From NCBI GenBank assembly GCA_018267575.1, contig JAFDYF010000057.1, positions 1 to 64,000 of the forward strand: a stretch of 64,000 bases of DNA, given 5' to 3'. The notes under the pieces were generated by a model. That model was not told the DNA's origin. It worked only from the letters and a program-made list of their open reading frames with translations, and did not search any database. This document shows, in pieces, positions 8,900 to 19,221 of this stretch. Origin of the DNA: Bacteroidota bacterium (lineage in GTDB: Bacteria; Bacteroidota; Bacteroidia; Chitinophagales; Chitinophagaceae). Made by a program: the position numbers and the translations under genes. Position 1 is the stretch's first letter, and each line of letters opens with the position of its first letter.

Positions 8900-9055
8900 C
8901 AATGGGTTAGTAAAAGTAAGCGAGAAGCATTTTAAGCAAATTCTGTGCCGTAATGAACGGTTGTTCAAAATATTAATTTCGTGCGGTATGTTATAGTCTT
9001 CTTAAAAAACTGAATTACCTTTTGCCCCAATAAGTATTAACTAAAAAATGGAACG

Positions 9056-9508
9056 ATGCTTAACCGTAAAATCGCAGCCCGCAAACGCATTGCACTGGTT
9101 GCACATGATAATAAGAAAAAGGAATTGATTGAATGGGCGGTTTACAACAAGGCAGCCCTTGCTAAACATCGTTTATATGCCACCGGCACTACTGGCAAAA
9201 TGTTGGAAGATGCACTGGACACACCAATCAGCCGGTTTCTCAGTGGCCCTATGGGTGGCGACCAACAGATTGGTGCACAGATTGCCGAAGGCAAAATTGA
9301 TGTGCTGATTTTCTTTTGGGACCCCATGGAGGCACAGCCCCACGACCCAGATATCAAAGCATTGCTTAGGCTGGGAGTGGTATGGAATATCCCCTTTGCC
9401 TGCGACCGGGCTACTGCTGATTTCTTACTCACTTCCCCTCTCATGTACCAGGAATATGAAGTGATTGTGCCCGATTACAACGCGTATTTGACAAGATACC
9501 AAAAATGA
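9056..9508 (+). CDS. mgsA: Methylglyoxal synthase
   Basis: This 150-residue enzyme converts dihydroxyacetone phosphate to methylglyoxal and phosphate, a glycolytic bypass used under phosphate limitation. Family motifs are [12 protein letters not shown] near 11-22, the phosphate-binding stretch ATGTTGKML near 42-50, [12 protein letters not shown] near 63-74 including the catalytic aspartate region, and [20 protein letters not shown] near 86-105. Length matches the family. Its stop overlaps the start of the next gene by four bases, so the two are co-translated. Confidence 0.95.
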   Translation: MLNRKIAARKRIALVAHDNKKKELIEWAVYNKAALAKHRLYATGTTGKMLEDALDTPISRFLSGPMGGDQQIGAQIAEGKIDVLIFFWDPMEAQPHDPDIKALLRLGVVWNIPFACDRATADFLLTSPLMYQEYEVIVPDYNAYLTRYQK

Positions 9509-10011
9509 ATATTGAAATACGGGCTTGGGAAAAAACCGACATAGACCTACTGGCGGGGCTTGCCAATAACCCATATATCAGCAGTAAACTCAGGGATGGA
9601 TTCCCTTTTCCATATACAAAAAAGGATGCAGAGGAATGGGTGGGCATGATTGCCGTAATGGTACCTCCTACCCAATTTGCCGTGATAGCGGATGGGCAAT
9701 TGGTAGGTGCTATTGGTTTTATTATAAAGGAAAATGTGTACCGAAAAAATGTGGAGATTGGATATTGGATTGGCGAACCTTTCTGGAACCAAGGGATTGC
9801 CTCGGAAGCCATCCGCTTGCTCGTTGACCATATTTTTTTGCATTTCGATATCGTCCGGGTTTATGCAGAGGTATTCTCCAATAATCCTGCTTCCATGAAA
9901 GCCCTCGAAAAAAATGGTTTCCACCTCGAAGCCATCCACCACAAAAGCATAATTAAAAACGATAAGTTGCTTGATGACTATTGTTGGGTCAAACTCAGGG
10001 AAGGGATTTGA
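9505..10011 (+). CDS. GNAT-family N-acetyltransferase (RimJ/RimL-like)
   Basis: The 168-residue protein has a GNAT acetyltransferase fold of the type that acetylates protein N-termini or small amines. Visible are the N-terminal [20 protein letters not shown], then [27 protein letters not shown] near 90-116, which contains the acetyl-CoA loop region (Q-G-I-A), and [26 protein letters not shown] near 120-145. The start overlaps the mgsA stop (ATGA), indicating translational coupling. The substrate cannot be told from sequence. Confidence 0.88.
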   Translation: MNIEIRAWEKTDIDLLAGLANNPYISSKLRDGFPFPYTKKDAEEWVGMIAVMVPPTQFAVIADGQLVGAIGFIIKENVYRKNVEIGYWIGEPFWNQGIASEAIRLLVDHIFLHFDIVRVYAEVFSNNPASMKALEKNGFHLEAIHHKSIIKNDKLLDDYCWVKLREGI

Positions 10012-10092
10012 TAGATTATCTAGGTCTAAGACTTTTTAGCATTCTTTATTCGTAATTTCAAGTTCTTCATTTACAAACATAAAATTTCTGAA

Positions 10093-12336
10093 ATGAGAAA
10101 ATCTTTATTGGTATCATTCACCTTAAGCCTTGCTCTTGGCGGGTTTTCGCAAAATGGGCAATCGAAAAAATTATTGGGCTTCACCGAAAATAGCAGTATA
10201 AACCAACTGGAGGCCGAAGCAAAGTTCGACAGCTATTTAAAAGCTGATCATGTTGGTCAACTTATCAAAGAGATGTCGGCAAGGCCGCACCATGTTGGAT
10301 CCCCGGGTGGCAAAGCCGTTGCGGAGTTTATTTTCAACCAATTCAAATCATGGGGCTACGATGTACAGATGGAAACTTTCTATGTGCTTTTCCCCACACC
10401 GAAGACCCGTTTACTGGAAATGACTTCCCCCACAAAATACAAAGCAGGACTGGCGGAAAAACCACTAGCGGAAGACGCCACTTCAGGTCAAACCAAAGAG
10501 CAACTCCCTACCTATAACTGTTGGTCCGCCGATGGCGATGTAACTGGTGAACTGGTTTATGTGAACTATGGGCTTCCGCAAGACTATGAATATTTAAAGC
10601 GGTTGGGTATTGACGTGAAAGGTAAGATCGTGATTGCAAAATATGGCCACTCCTGGCGAGGCATCAAACCCAAAGTAGCCCAAGAGCATGGTGCTATTGG
10701 CTGTATTATTTACTCTGACCCCAAAGACGATGGGTATTATCGGGGAGATGTTTACCCCAAAGGAGCCTTTAAAAACGAATACGGTGTACAAAGAGGGTCT
10801 GTGATGGATATGCCGATATACCCTGGTGACCCATTGACACCCGGCTATGGTTCAACGAAGGATGCGAAAAGGATTGACAGGAAAGATGCTACCAACTTAT
10901 TAAAGATTCCCGTGTTGCCCATCAGTTATCATGATGCAGAACCCCTATTGCGTTCATTAGAAGGGCCGGTAGCCCCCGAAGATTGGAATGGTGCCTTGCC
11001 TTTTACCTATCATATCGGCTCAGGGAAAACAACAGTTCATCTGAAACTGGAATTCAACTGGGATACTAAACCCATAAATGATATCATCGCAAAACTTCCC
11101 GGCAGTGAAAAGCCAGACGAATGGGTAATCCGTGGAAACCACCACGATGCCTGGGTAAACGGGGCAAACGACCCACTCAGCGGCCAAGCAGCTATGTTGG
11201 AGGAGGCGAGAGCAATCAGTGAGCTGGTAAAAACTGGCTGGAAACCCAAAAGAACCTTGGTGTATTGTGCTTGGGATGGAGAGGAGCCCGGTCTATTAGG
11301 CTCTACCGAATGGGTGGAGCAACATGCCGATGAGCTTCAGCAAAAAGCGGTGGTATATATTAACTCCGATGGGAATGGGAGGGGTTTTTTTGGTGCAGAA
11401 GGCTCACATGCATTGGAACCATTTATCAATCAAGTGGCCAAGGGAGTAACCGACCCAGAAACCGGCATCAGCATCTTGGAACGCAGAAGGCAGGTTGATA
11501 TCGTTGCTGCCAGCAAGAACAGTGCAATGGCAAAAGAATTGATGGGCAAAAAAACGATACATATAGGAGCACTGGGTTCCGGTTCCGATTATTCACCCTT
11601 TATCCAACATATAGGCATACCCTCTTTTAATTTGGGTTTTGGTGGCGAAGACCCGGGCGGTGAATATCATTCCATCTATGATTCCTATGATGACTATCGC
11701 CGTTTCAAAGACCCCAGTTTTGTATATGGTGTGGCTTTAGCCAAAACCGCGGGTCATACGTCCATGAGGTTGGCGGATGCCGAATTGCTGCCTTTTGACT
11801 TTAAATCTTTTTATAAAACAGTTGCTGGCTATGCTACAGAACTGATTGCATCCACCGAGCAGATGCGTGAAAATACAGCGATAGAGAATAAGCTGATTCA
11901 GGGAAAATTTTATAAGAACAGTATCGACACAGCCGAAAAACTGCTTCCGCCCACTCCCCAACAGGAAGTACCTTATCTGAATTTTTCAAGCTTGCAGAAT
12001 GAATTGACCGATTTGGAAAAAACGACCAACCATTTATCAGAAGCAATTGAAAAAGCAAAGCTGGATGCAGCCAAAGAAGACGAACTCAATCAATCATTAT
12101 ACAAGGCTGAGCAAAAATTGCTTACTGCCAATGGGTTGCCAAGGCGTAGCTGGTATAGGCACAGTATTTATGCACCAGGCTTTTATACTGGCTATGGCGT
12201 AAAAACGTTGCCGGGCATACGCGAGGCCATCGAACAAAGGAATTGGAAAGAAGCGCAGGAACAGATTGAGATTGATGCCAACATACTAAAGGAATTTTCG
12301 GATTATCTGGATGGGATCGCAAAAAGCATACAGTAA
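10093..12336 (+). CDS. Secreted M28 metallopeptidase, glutamate carboxypeptidase II-like
   Basis: The 747-residue product has a signal peptide (cleavage near GFSQ, 17-20), a protease-associated domain around 130-290, an M28 catalytic domain around 320-570 and a transferrin-receptor-like dimerisation domain at the C-terminus. Two-zinc ligands are visible: His and Asp in GNHHDAWVNGANDP, the Glu pair in WDGEEPGLLGS, Asp in NSDGNGRG and His in GGEYHSIYDSY. It resembles eukaryotic PSMA/NAALADase and probably trims peptides in the periplasm or outside the cell. It is transcribed alone and ends at a bidirectional hairpin. Confidence 0.92.
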   Translation: MRKSLLVSFTLSLALGGFSQNGQSKKLLGFTENSSINQLEAEAKFDSYLKADHVGQLIKEMSARPHHVGSPGGKAVAEFIFNQFKSWGYDVQMETFYVLFPTPKTRLLEMTSPTKYKAGLAEKPLAEDATSGQTKEQLPTYNCWSADGDVTGELVYVNYGLPQDYEYLKRLGIDVKGKIVIAKYGHSWRGIKPKVAQEHGAIGCIIYSDPKDDGYYRGDVYPKGAFKNEYGVQRGSVMDMPIYPGDPLTPGYGSTKDAKRIDRKDATNLLKIPVLPISYHDAEPLLRSLEGPVAPEDWNGALPFTYHIGSGKTTVHLKLEFNWDTKPINDIIAKLPGSEKPDEWVIRGNHHDAWVNGANDPLSGQAAMLEEARAISELVKTGWKPKRTLVYCAWDGEEPGLLGSTEWVEQHADELQQKAVVYINSDGNGRGFFGAEGSHALEPFINQVAKGVTDPETGISILERRRQVDIVAASKNSAMAKELMGKKTIHIGALGSGSDYSPFIQHIGIPSFNLGFGGEDPGGEYHSIYDSYDDYRRFKDPSFVYGVALAKTAGHTSMRLADAELLPFDFKSFYKTVAGYATELIASTEQMRENTAIENKLIQGKFYKNSIDTAEKLLPPTPQQEVPYLNFSSLQNELTDLEKTTNHLSEAIEKAKLDAAKEDELNQSLYKAEQKLLTANGLPRRSWYRHSIYAPGFYTGYGVKTLPGIREAIEQRNWKEAQEQIEIDANILKEFSDYLDGIAKSIQ

Positions 12337-12341
12337 ATTTT

Positions 12342-12380
12342 ATAGGCATTCCCAAAGTTCAAAACTTTGGGAATGCCTAT
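12342..12380. terminator. Long bidirectional hairpin between convergent genes
   Basis: An 18-bp perfect stem (ATAGGCATTCCCAAAGTT at 12342-12359, its complement at 12363-12380) with a 3-base loop separates the converging M28 gene and the gene at 12390-12842. It can end transcription from both sides. Confidence 0.75.
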
Positions 12381-12389
12381 TTAGTATAT

Positions 12390-12842
12390 CTAAAGTTTGA
12401 CTAAAAGATTCGTATTCCCGTCCTTCCCCGTAAACTTATTCAAAGCATATACTGGCGGCTCAATCCAATACTGGTGGTTCAATACAAACTTGAATTGTTT
12501 GGTCTCCCCTATTTTACCCAGCATATGCTTGCTCACTGTAATCATGTATAGATGATTATTTATCTTGACTAATTGGTAAAGGCTGTTTTGGTTGTCCCAT
12601 CCATTGAATTCACCTGCTACATTTACTTGTTTGATTTGATCCAATCTTTGGATCGTCAATGTCACTTCGGTTGTTCCTATTGTAATGGATTGCTGTTCGC
12701 CAAAAATAAAACTGATGGAATCTCCTTTATCGAGATAGCCAAAGTGACTGGTGGCTTTGTTTGAAGTAGTTTGTGCTTTCGTTGAAAAGAAAATGGCAAA
12801 ACAAAAGCAAATACAAACCAGCTTGGGGCAGTTGAGTTTCAT
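12390..12842 (-). CDS. Secreted protein with a glycogen-binding-like (CBM48/AMPK-type) domain
   Basis: The 150-residue product is taken from the ATG giving MKLNCPKLVCICF, which begins a signal peptide ending near AQTT. Residues 58-150 form a single E-set beta domain with QVNVAGEFNGWD, KINNHLYMITV, KFVLNHQYWIEPP and DGNTNLLVKL. This pattern is typical of AMPK-type glycogen-recognition modules. No catalytic domain is present. It may bind a glucan or serve as a protein-interaction module in the periplasm; function is not established. Confidence 0.78.
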   Translation of the reverse strand: MKLNCPKLVCICFCFAIFFSTKAQTTSNKATSHFGYLDKGDSISFIFGEQQSITIGTTEVTLTIQRLDQIKQVNVAGEFNGWDNQNSLYQLVKINNHLYMITVSKHMLGKIGETKQFKFVLNHQYWIEPPVYALNKFTGKDGNTNLLVKL

Positions 12843-13016
12843 TAAATGCTTATTGATAAGGTTAATAAATAAATACAAATCCAAATTAGCTTGTTTATCT
12901 TTTATTATTTGTTAAATCTGGGTTCAGTGAAAACACAAAACTTTTTTTAAAAATGACCCTGCACCTAAAGCTTTTTACTCTTTTTTATTGAGTTAATTTG
13001 CATTCTAAATTTTACC

Positions 13017-15053
13017 ATGTCTTTTAAACTACACTCCCAATATGCACCTGCCGGCGACCAGCCCCAAGCGATTCAGCAATTGACAGAGGGGGTGCTGAAT
13101 GGGGAACAGTACCTAACCCTGCTTGGTGTAACAGGCTCGGGAAAAACATTTACCATTGCCAATCTGATCCAGAACATACAACGGCCTACTTTGGTACTCA
13201 CCCACAACAAAACCCTTGTGGCACAATTATACGGCGAGTTCAAGCAGTTTTTTCCAGATAATGCGGTAGGTTATTTTGTTTCCTACTACGACTATTATCA
13301 ACCGGAGGCCTATATGCCGGTGAGCAATACTTATATTGAGAAAGATCTTTCCATTAATGAGGAACTGGATAAACTGAGGCTTCAGGCCACCGCTCAACTG
13401 CTCACGGGTAGAAGGGACATCATTGTAGTAGCTTCCGTGAGCTGTATCTATGGTATGGGGAACCCCACCGATTATGAGAATGGCATCATCCGCATCCACC
13501 AGGGGCAAACCATTTCCCGTCAAGGTTTCTTGCATTCACTGGTAAACTCATTGTACAACCGTAGCCAGGGGGATTTCACCCGGGGTACTTTTAGGGTAAA
13601 AGGCGATACCATCGATATCAATCTTCCTTATGTGGATTATGGTTACCGCATCAGCTTTTTTGGTGACGATATAGAAGAAATTGAAAGCTTTGATGTGAAT
13701 ACGGGAAAGCGTATCGGCAAAATGGAAAATGCAGCCATTTTCCCAGCCAACCTGTACGTTGCTCCCAAGCATATGCTGCAGCAGATTATTTATGAAATTC
13801 AGGATGAGGTGGCTGCGCAGGTAGAATATTTTAAGAGCGTTGGGAAATATATTGAAGCACAACGACTAAGTGAACGGGTAAATTATGATCTGGAAATGAT
13901 CCGAGAACTCGGTTATTGCAATGGCATTGAAAACTATTCCCGATTTTTTGACCGTCGATTAGCAGGCACCCGCCCATTTTGCCTGCTCGATTATTTCCCC
14001 AAAGATTTTTTGTGTGTGATCGATGAAAGCCATCAGACTATCCCACAGGTAAGCGGCATGTATGGAGGCGACCGTAGCCGTAAACTTATATTGGTGGATT
14101 ATGGTTTTCGACTACCATCGGCACTGGACAATCGGCCTTTGAATTTTCATGAATTCGAATCCCTCACCAACCAAACCATATTCGTTTCGGCTACGCCGGG
14201 CGATTATGAGCTCGAAAAAACCGGTGGCGTGGTGGTTGAACAGGTAGTGCGACCAACAGGTTTGTTGGATCCGCCCATTGAAATCAGACCCAGTGTAAAC
14301 CAGATTGATGATTTGTTGGATGAGATCGACAAGCGGATAACCAAAGGCGACCGGGTTTTGGTAACCACCCTAACCAAACGCATGGCCGAAGAAATGGACA
14401 AATACTTGCATCGGATCAATATCAAATCCAAATACATCCACAGTGAGGTACATACGCTGGACCGTGTGGAAATTTTAAGGCAATTGAGATTGGGTGAAAT
14501 TGATGTGCTTGTGGGAGTGAACCTATTGCGTGAAGGCTTGGACCTACCGGAAGTTTCCTTGGTGGCCATCTTGGATGCAGATAAAGAAGGCTTTTTGAGG
14601 AACGAAAAATCCTTAACCCAAACGGCAGGTAGAGCAGCCAGAAATGTGGATGGGCTAGTTATTTTTTATGCAGATAAAATGACCGAAAGCATGCAGCGTA
14701 CTATTGATGAAACAGCCCGCCGTCGGGAAAAACAGATCGCTTACAATATTGAACATCATATCACACCCACTACCGTTAAGAAATCGAAAGAACAGGTTTT
14801 TGCTCAAACCTCAGTGTTGGATATCAAAGGTTTTGATTCAGCGAATCCCTATGCTATCCAATCCGATCAGGATTTGGTAACTACGGCTGCCGAGGAGCAG
14901 GAACAGTACAAGACCATCCCGCAAATGGAGAAGGCGATTTCAAAAATCAAAAAAGAAATGGAAAAAGCAGCCCGCGACCTTGATTTTATGGAAGCGGCCC
15001 GCCTCCGTGATGAAATGTTCCGATTGCAAAAAGAACTGGAAGCAATGAAATAG
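13017..15053 (+). CDS. uvrB: Excinuclease ABC subunit B
   Basis: The 678-residue product is the helicase-like damage-verifying subunit of nucleotide excision repair, working with UvrA and UvrC. Visible are Walker A GVTGSGKT near 38-45, the beta-hairpin region YYDYYQPEAYMP near 92-103, CLLDYFPKDFLCVIDESH with the DESH box near 340, helicase motif TLTKRMAEEMDKYL near 450, LLREGLDLPEVSLV near 503, and a C-terminal UVR motif (AARLRDEMFRLQKEL) that contacts UvrC. Length is normal. polA follows 264 bases downstream on the same strand. Confidence 0.98.
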   Translation: MSFKLHSQYAPAGDQPQAIQQLTEGVLNGEQYLTLLGVTGSGKTFTIANLIQNIQRPTLVLTHNKTLVAQLYGEFKQFFPDNAVGYFVSYYDYYQPEAYMPVSNTYIEKDLSINEELDKLRLQATAQLLTGRRDIIVVASVSCIYGMGNPTDYENGIIRIHQGQTISRQGFLHSLVNSLYNRSQGDFTRGTFRVKGDTIDINLPYVDYGYRISFFGDDIEEIESFDVNTGKRIGKMENAAIFPANLYVAPKHMLQQIIYEIQDEVAAQVEYFKSVGKYIEAQRLSERVNYDLEMIRELGYCNGIENYSRFFDRRLAGTRPFCLLDYFPKDFLCVIDESHQTIPQVSGMYGGDRSRKLILVDYGFRLPSALDNRPLNFHEFESLTNQTIFVSATPGDYELEKTGGVVVEQVVRPTGLLDPPIEIRPSVNQIDDLLDEIDKRITKGDRVLVTTLTKRMAEEMDKYLHRINIKSKYIHSEVHTLDRVEILRQLRLGEIDVLVGVNLLREGLDLPEVSLVAILDADKEGFLRNEKSLTQTAGRAARNVDGLVIFYADKMTESMQRTIDETARRREKQIAYNIEHHITPTTVKKSKEQVFAQTSVLDIKGFDSANPYAIQSDQDLVTTAAEEQEQYKTIPQMEKAISKIKKEMEKAARDLDFMEAARLRDEMFRLQKELEAMK

Positions 15054-15316
15054 ACAAAAGCAAATCAGGTTCTATTGATAAATACAGGGAAGAAAATCTG
15101 TGGAATCAAACATGGATAGCTATACGAAACGCATTCTTCAGCACAACCATCATCGACAAAACATACCGTTATCGTCATCATAAAATAAAATTTGTAGTTC
15201 GACCGATAGAAAAGTTTTGACTTTCGCCATTGATAAATTTTTTGTTTATGGTCGCTACAGGAATTACCTAACTTAGTAGTTTCTGGCAACTATTCAATAG
15301 TCGCAAAATAAAAACT

Positions 15317-18169
15317 ATGGACAAAAAATTATTCCTGCTGGATGCTTTTGCATTGATTTTCCGTGCCTATTATGCACTTATCCGCAACCCACGCGTTACT
15401 TCAAAAGGACGGAATACCAATGCCCAATTTGGTTTCGTGAATACCTTGGTCGATCTGATCAATAACCAGAAGCCCTCACATATGGCAGTATGCTTCGATA
15501 CCCATGCCCCAACAGAAAGGCATACCGATTTTGCAGATTATAAAGCCAACCGTCAAGAAGCACCCGAAGATCTTTTGGATGCGATACCAGATATCAAAAA
15601 AATCATCAAGGGCTTCAATATCCCGGTTATGGAGTTGGATGGTTATGAAGCCGATGATGTGATTGGCACTCTCAGCAAGCAGGCGGCCGATGCAGGTTAT
15701 GAAGTGTTCATGGTAACACCAGATAAAGATTATGGACAATTGGTAACTGATAAAGTGAAAATCTATAAACCGCCTTATCAAGGTGGTAATATTGAAATTT
15801 TGGGACCAAAAGAGATTTGTGAGAAATGGAATATTAAAGAAGTCTCCCAGGTGATTGATATGTTGGGTATGATGGGCGATGCGGTAGATAATATTCCGGG
15901 CATTCCGGGTATTGGCGAAAAAACAGCCGCTAAATTATTGGCAGAATATGGTACGCTTGAAAACGTACTTGAAAATGCAGATAAAATTAAAGGCGCGATG
16001 GGCGAGAAAATCAGAAACGGCAAAGAGAAAGCCATGATGAGCAAAAAGCTCGCTACCATCATCATGAATGTGCCTTTGCAATTTCATGAAGAAGATTTCA
16101 GGCTGAAAGATTGGGATCGGGAAGCACTCAAAGAAGTATTTGCAGACCTCGAATTCAAGACCCTCGGCAAGCGTATACTGGGCGAGGATTTCAACATTTT
16201 AAACCAAGCGCCAGAAGGAGTACAGACAGATCTGTTTGGGAATGCCGTGGAGTCGCAAGTAAACAAAACCAAAAAGCAGGAAACCAAACCAAAAGAAGAG
16301 GAAAATAAAAACGATCAAGACCCCACATCATCAGAAGTAGGGATGGTTGAAAAAAACATCAACAATACCGCTCATGCCTATCATGCTATCGTTGGCGAAA
16401 AAGCCATCAAAGATCTGGTGGAAAAATTGATTGTACAAAAAGAGATATGCTTTGATACCGAAACTACGGGCATCGATGCCAATGATGTGGAATTGGTTGG
16501 ATTGAGTTTCGCATATCAACCTGGCGAGGCCTATTATATTCCCTGCCCACCCGACCAAAACGAAACCAAAAAAATCCTTGACTTGGTTAGCCCTCTTTTC
16601 AACGCTCCAAACATAACCTGGGTAGGCCAAAATATCAAATATGACCTGCTGGTGCTGAAATGGTATGGGGTTGAACCGAAAGGAAATTTGTTTGATACCA
16701 TGCTCGCACATTATGTAATCGAGCCGGAAGGAAAGCGCAGCATGGATGCGCTGAGCGAACAATACCTTGGTTACGAACCAGTGCATATCGAAGAACTGAT
16801 TGGCAAGAAAGGAAAAACCCAAGGAAACATGCGAGATGTGGAACTGGAAAAAATAAAAGAGTACGCTTCGGAAGATGCCGATATCACGCTAAAGCTTAAA
16901 CATATTTTCACGCCATTGTTAAAAACAAAGGAAGTGGAAAAGGTTTTTACCGAAGTAGAAAACCCGCTTGTAAGAGTATTGACGGACATGGAATTTGAAG
17001 GGGTAAAAGTCGATATGGAATTTTTGAACGACTACTCCAAACTATTGGAATCAGATGCAAAAAAAGCAGAGGAAAATGTATACAAGCAAGCTGCTGTGCG
17101 ATTTAATCTGGCTTCGCCCAAGCAGTTGGGTGAGGTATTGTTTGAAAAATTGCAATTGGACCCCAAGGCTAAAAAAACCAAAACGGGTCAATATGCGACT
17201 GGCGAAGATGTGTTGTTGAAATTATCGCACGAGAATAAAATCGTGGAGGACATCTTGGCGTTTCGTGAACTTACAAAACTCAAGTCCACCTACGTAGATG
17301 CCTTACCGTTGATGGTGAACCGAAAAACAGGAAGGGTGCATACTTCCTATGCGCAAGCCGTGGCTGTAACAGGGCGCCTGTCTAGCAACAATCCCAATCT
17401 ACAAAACATTCCGGTTAGGACAGAACGAGGCCGGGAAATAAGGAAGGCATTTATCCCAAGAGACAATCAGCATATTCTTTTATCTGCCGATTATTCACAG
17501 ATTGAATTGCGTATTGTGGCTGCTATTAGTGGCGACCCTGCTATGTGCACGGCTTTCAAGGAGGGAAAAGATATACATACAGCTACAGCCGCCAAAGTGT
17601 ACAATGTGGATGAGGCGGAAGTGACAAAGGAAATGCGTTATAAAGCGAAGAGTGTGAATTTCGGGATCATATATGGCCAGGGTGCGTTTGGTTTGGCAGA
17701 TAATCTAGGAATCAGTCGAACCGAGGCAAAAGAAATCATAGACAACTATAAAAAGCAATTTGCCAATATTCAGAAGTATATGGATGATACCATCAACTTT
17801 GCGAAGGAGAACGGTTATGTGGAGACCTTGATGGGACGGAAACGTTGGTTAAAGGACATCAACAGTGCAAACTTTACCGTAAGAGGTTTTGCGGAAAGGA
17901 ATGCCATCAACTCCCCGATACAAGGCACTGCTGCGGATATGATCAAACTCGCGATGATTAAAGTGCATGAAAAATTTATCAAGGAAAAATTCAAGTCTAA
18001 GATGATTCTTCAAGTGCATGATGAATTGGTTTTTGATGCGGTGAAGGAAGAAGCGGAAACCATCAAACCCATTATCTTGGATTGTATGAGAGCAGCCCTA
18101 CCACTGCCCAATGCTGTACCTGTGGAAGCAGAGATTGGAGATGGGGAAAACTGGTTGGAAGCACATTGA
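15317..18169 (+). CDS. polA: DNA polymerase I with both exonuclease domains
   Basis: This 950-residue enzyme fills gaps and removes RNA primers and damaged stretches. Domains in order are a 5'-3' exonuclease (about 1-300, with DGYEADDVIGT and DAVDNIPGIPGIGEKTA), a low-complexity Lys/Glu linker near 315-345, a 3'-5' proofreading exonuclease (about 370-540, with FDTETTG, NIKYDLLVLK and EDADITLKL, so catalytic acids are present), and the polymerase (motif A DYSQIELR, motif B near RYKAKSVNFGIIYGQ, motif C VHDELVFD). Many Gram-positive homologues lose proofreading residues; this one keeps them. Confidence 0.98.
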   Translation: MDKKLFLLDAFALIFRAYYALIRNPRVTSKGRNTNAQFGFVNTLVDLINNQKPSHMAVCFDTHAPTERHTDFADYKANRQEAPEDLLDAIPDIKKIIKGFNIPVMELDGYEADDVIGTLSKQAADAGYEVFMVTPDKDYGQLVTDKVKIYKPPYQGGNIEILGPKEICEKWNIKEVSQVIDMLGMMGDAVDNIPGIPGIGEKTAAKLLAEYGTLENVLENADKIKGAMGEKIRNGKEKAMMSKKLATIIMNVPLQFHEEDFRLKDWDREALKEVFADLEFKTLGKRILGEDFNILNQAPEGVQTDLFGNAVESQVNKTKKQETKPKEEENKNDQDPTSSEVGMVEKNINNTAHAYHAIVGEKAIKDLVEKLIVQKEICFDTETTGIDANDVELVGLSFAYQPGEAYYIPCPPDQNETKKILDLVSPLFNAPNITWVGQNIKYDLLVLKWYGVEPKGNLFDTMLAHYVIEPEGKRSMDALSEQYLGYEPVHIEELIGKKGKTQGNMRDVELEKIKEYASEDADITLKLKHIFTPLLKTKEVEKVFTEVENPLVRVLTDMEFEGVKVDMEFLNDYSKLLESDAKKAEENVYKQAAVRFNLASPKQLGEVLFEKLQLDPKAKKTKTGQYATGEDVLLKLSHENKIVEDILAFRELTKLKSTYVDALPLMVNRKTGRVHTSYAQAVAVTGRLSSNNPNLQNIPVRTERGREIRKAFIPRDNQHILLSADYSQIELRIVAAISGDPAMCTAFKEGKDIHTATAAKVYNVDEAEVTKEMRYKAKSVNFGIIYGQGAFGLADNLGISRTEAKEIIDNYKKQFANIQKYMDDTINFAKENGYVETLMGRKRWLKDINSANFTVRGFAERNAINSPIQGTAADMIKLAMIKVHEKFIKEKFKSKMILQVHDELVFDAVKEEAETIKPIILDCMRAALPLPNAVPVEAEIGDGENWLEAH

Positions 18170-18207
18170 TGATGCCACGGATTTAATTGATTGAAGGGTA
18201 AAAGATT

Positions 18208-18560
18208 GCCACTGATGCACTGATTTTCTCATGAAAGCCTACTTTATTTCAATAACCGCTGAATCAGTGGCTGAAAAAAGTTGCCACTGATTATTTGATT
18301 TTCTATGAAGGCATTCTTTATTTTCTTTAATCAATGCATCAGTGGCTAAAAAAAAGTTGCCACAGATTATATGATTTTTTATGAAAGCGGGTATTAATTT
18401 CTTAATCAGTGCATCAGTGGCTATCATAATTTTGCCACCGATTGTATGATTGGGTATTTCTTAAGTAAATAATAATCAGTGAATCAGTGGCTGAAAAAAA
18501 TTGCCACAGATTTTATGATTTTGAATATGAATTTTGATTATCAATCAGTGCATCAGTGGC
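18208..18560. repeat. Palindromic repeat family B, tandem array of five units
   Basis: Five units occupy 18208-18271, 18283-18346, 18359-18421, 18434-18491 and 18503-18560. Each begins GCCAC(T/A/C)GA and ends TCAGTGGC, giving a regular period of 69-76 bases. The ends of a unit are inverted repeats, while the interior differs between units but keeps a TGATTTT...ATGAA core in most. The array fills the 446-base gap 18170-18615 between polA and the next gene. It is related to the three units at 6003-6160. Confidence 0.88.
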
Positions 18561-18615
18561 AAACAATCTTTACATAAATAAAATCAGCGGCTCATTCTAA
18601 CTTTAAATAAAAGTC

Positions 18616-19221
18616 ATGCCCAATACCGACAAACGCATCGGCGCCTATATTTCCCAATCGGCTGATTTTGCAAAACCCATTCTCAATCATTTCCGTTCAT
18701 TGGTTCACAAAACCTGCCCCGAAGTAGAAGAAACCATGAAATGGTCTTTCCCTCATTTTGATTATAAAGGAATGATGTGCAGCATGGCGGCATTCAAACA
18801 ACATTGTGCCTTTAATTTTTGGAAAGCCGCATTATTGAAAGATGGAAAAAAGCTTCTCGAAAATAGGGAAGAGGCGATGGGCAGTTTTGGGCGCATCACC
18901 TCTCTTAAAGATTTGCCCAGCGACAAGATCATCATTGGCTATATCAAGGAAGCCATGCTATTGAATGAAAAGAATTTAAAAGTACAAAAGCCAAAAGTGG
19001 CCAATAACAAAGAATTGATGGTTCCTCAATACCTGAGTGATTCTTTTAAAAAAAATAAAAAAGCCTTATCGACGTTTGAGAATTTCAGTACTTCCAATAA
19101 AAAAGAATATATAAATTGGATTACAGAAGCAAAAACCGAAGAAACCCGCAAAAAAAGGCTTGCACAGGCGGTTGAATGGATGGAAGAGGGTAAAATCAAA
19201 AACTGGAAATACATCAAATAG
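18616..19221 (+). CDS. YdeI/OmpD-associated and DUF1801-like protein
   Basis: The 201-residue cytosolic protein shows an N-terminal DUF1801/YdhG-like domain (about 10-115; ETMKWSFPHFDYKGMMCSMAAF near 37-58 and HCAFNFWK near 60-67) followed by a C-terminal YdeI-like helical segment (about 130-201; KEYINWITEAKTEETRKKRL and RLAQAVEWMEEGKIKNWKY). Two-domain proteins of this build are common in Bacteroidota. The family has no well-established reaction. It stands alone downstream of the repeat array. Confidence 0.82.
   Translation: MPNTDKRIGAYISQSADFAKPILNHFRSLVHKTCPEVEETMKWSFPHFDYKGMMCSMAAFKQHCAFNFWKAALLKDGKKLLENREEAMGSFGRITSLKDLPSDKIIIGYIKEAMLLNEKNLKVQKPKVANNKELMVPQYLSDSFKKNKKALSTFENFSTSNKKEYINWITEAKTEETRKKRLAQAVEWMEEGKIKNWKYIK

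Noticed and set aside
15065..15289. 74-residue minus-strand frame between uvrB and polA
   Set aside because: No similarity, odd composition, and it would occupy the probable polA promoter region, where a small ACTATT-C-AATAGT palindrome (15289-15301) lies.
16331..16822. 163-residue minus-strand reading frame
   Set aside because: It is antisense to the proofreading exonuclease domain of polA and has no protein-like features of its own.
18239..18427. 62-residue minus-strand reading frame
   Set aside because: It is a translation of the palindromic repeat units (repeated ATDALIKE-like peptides), not a gene.
18208..18560. CRISPR-like regular array
   Set aside because: The repeated parts are the two inverted ends of each unit rather than one constant repeat, the interiors are similar to each other, and no cas genes are present.
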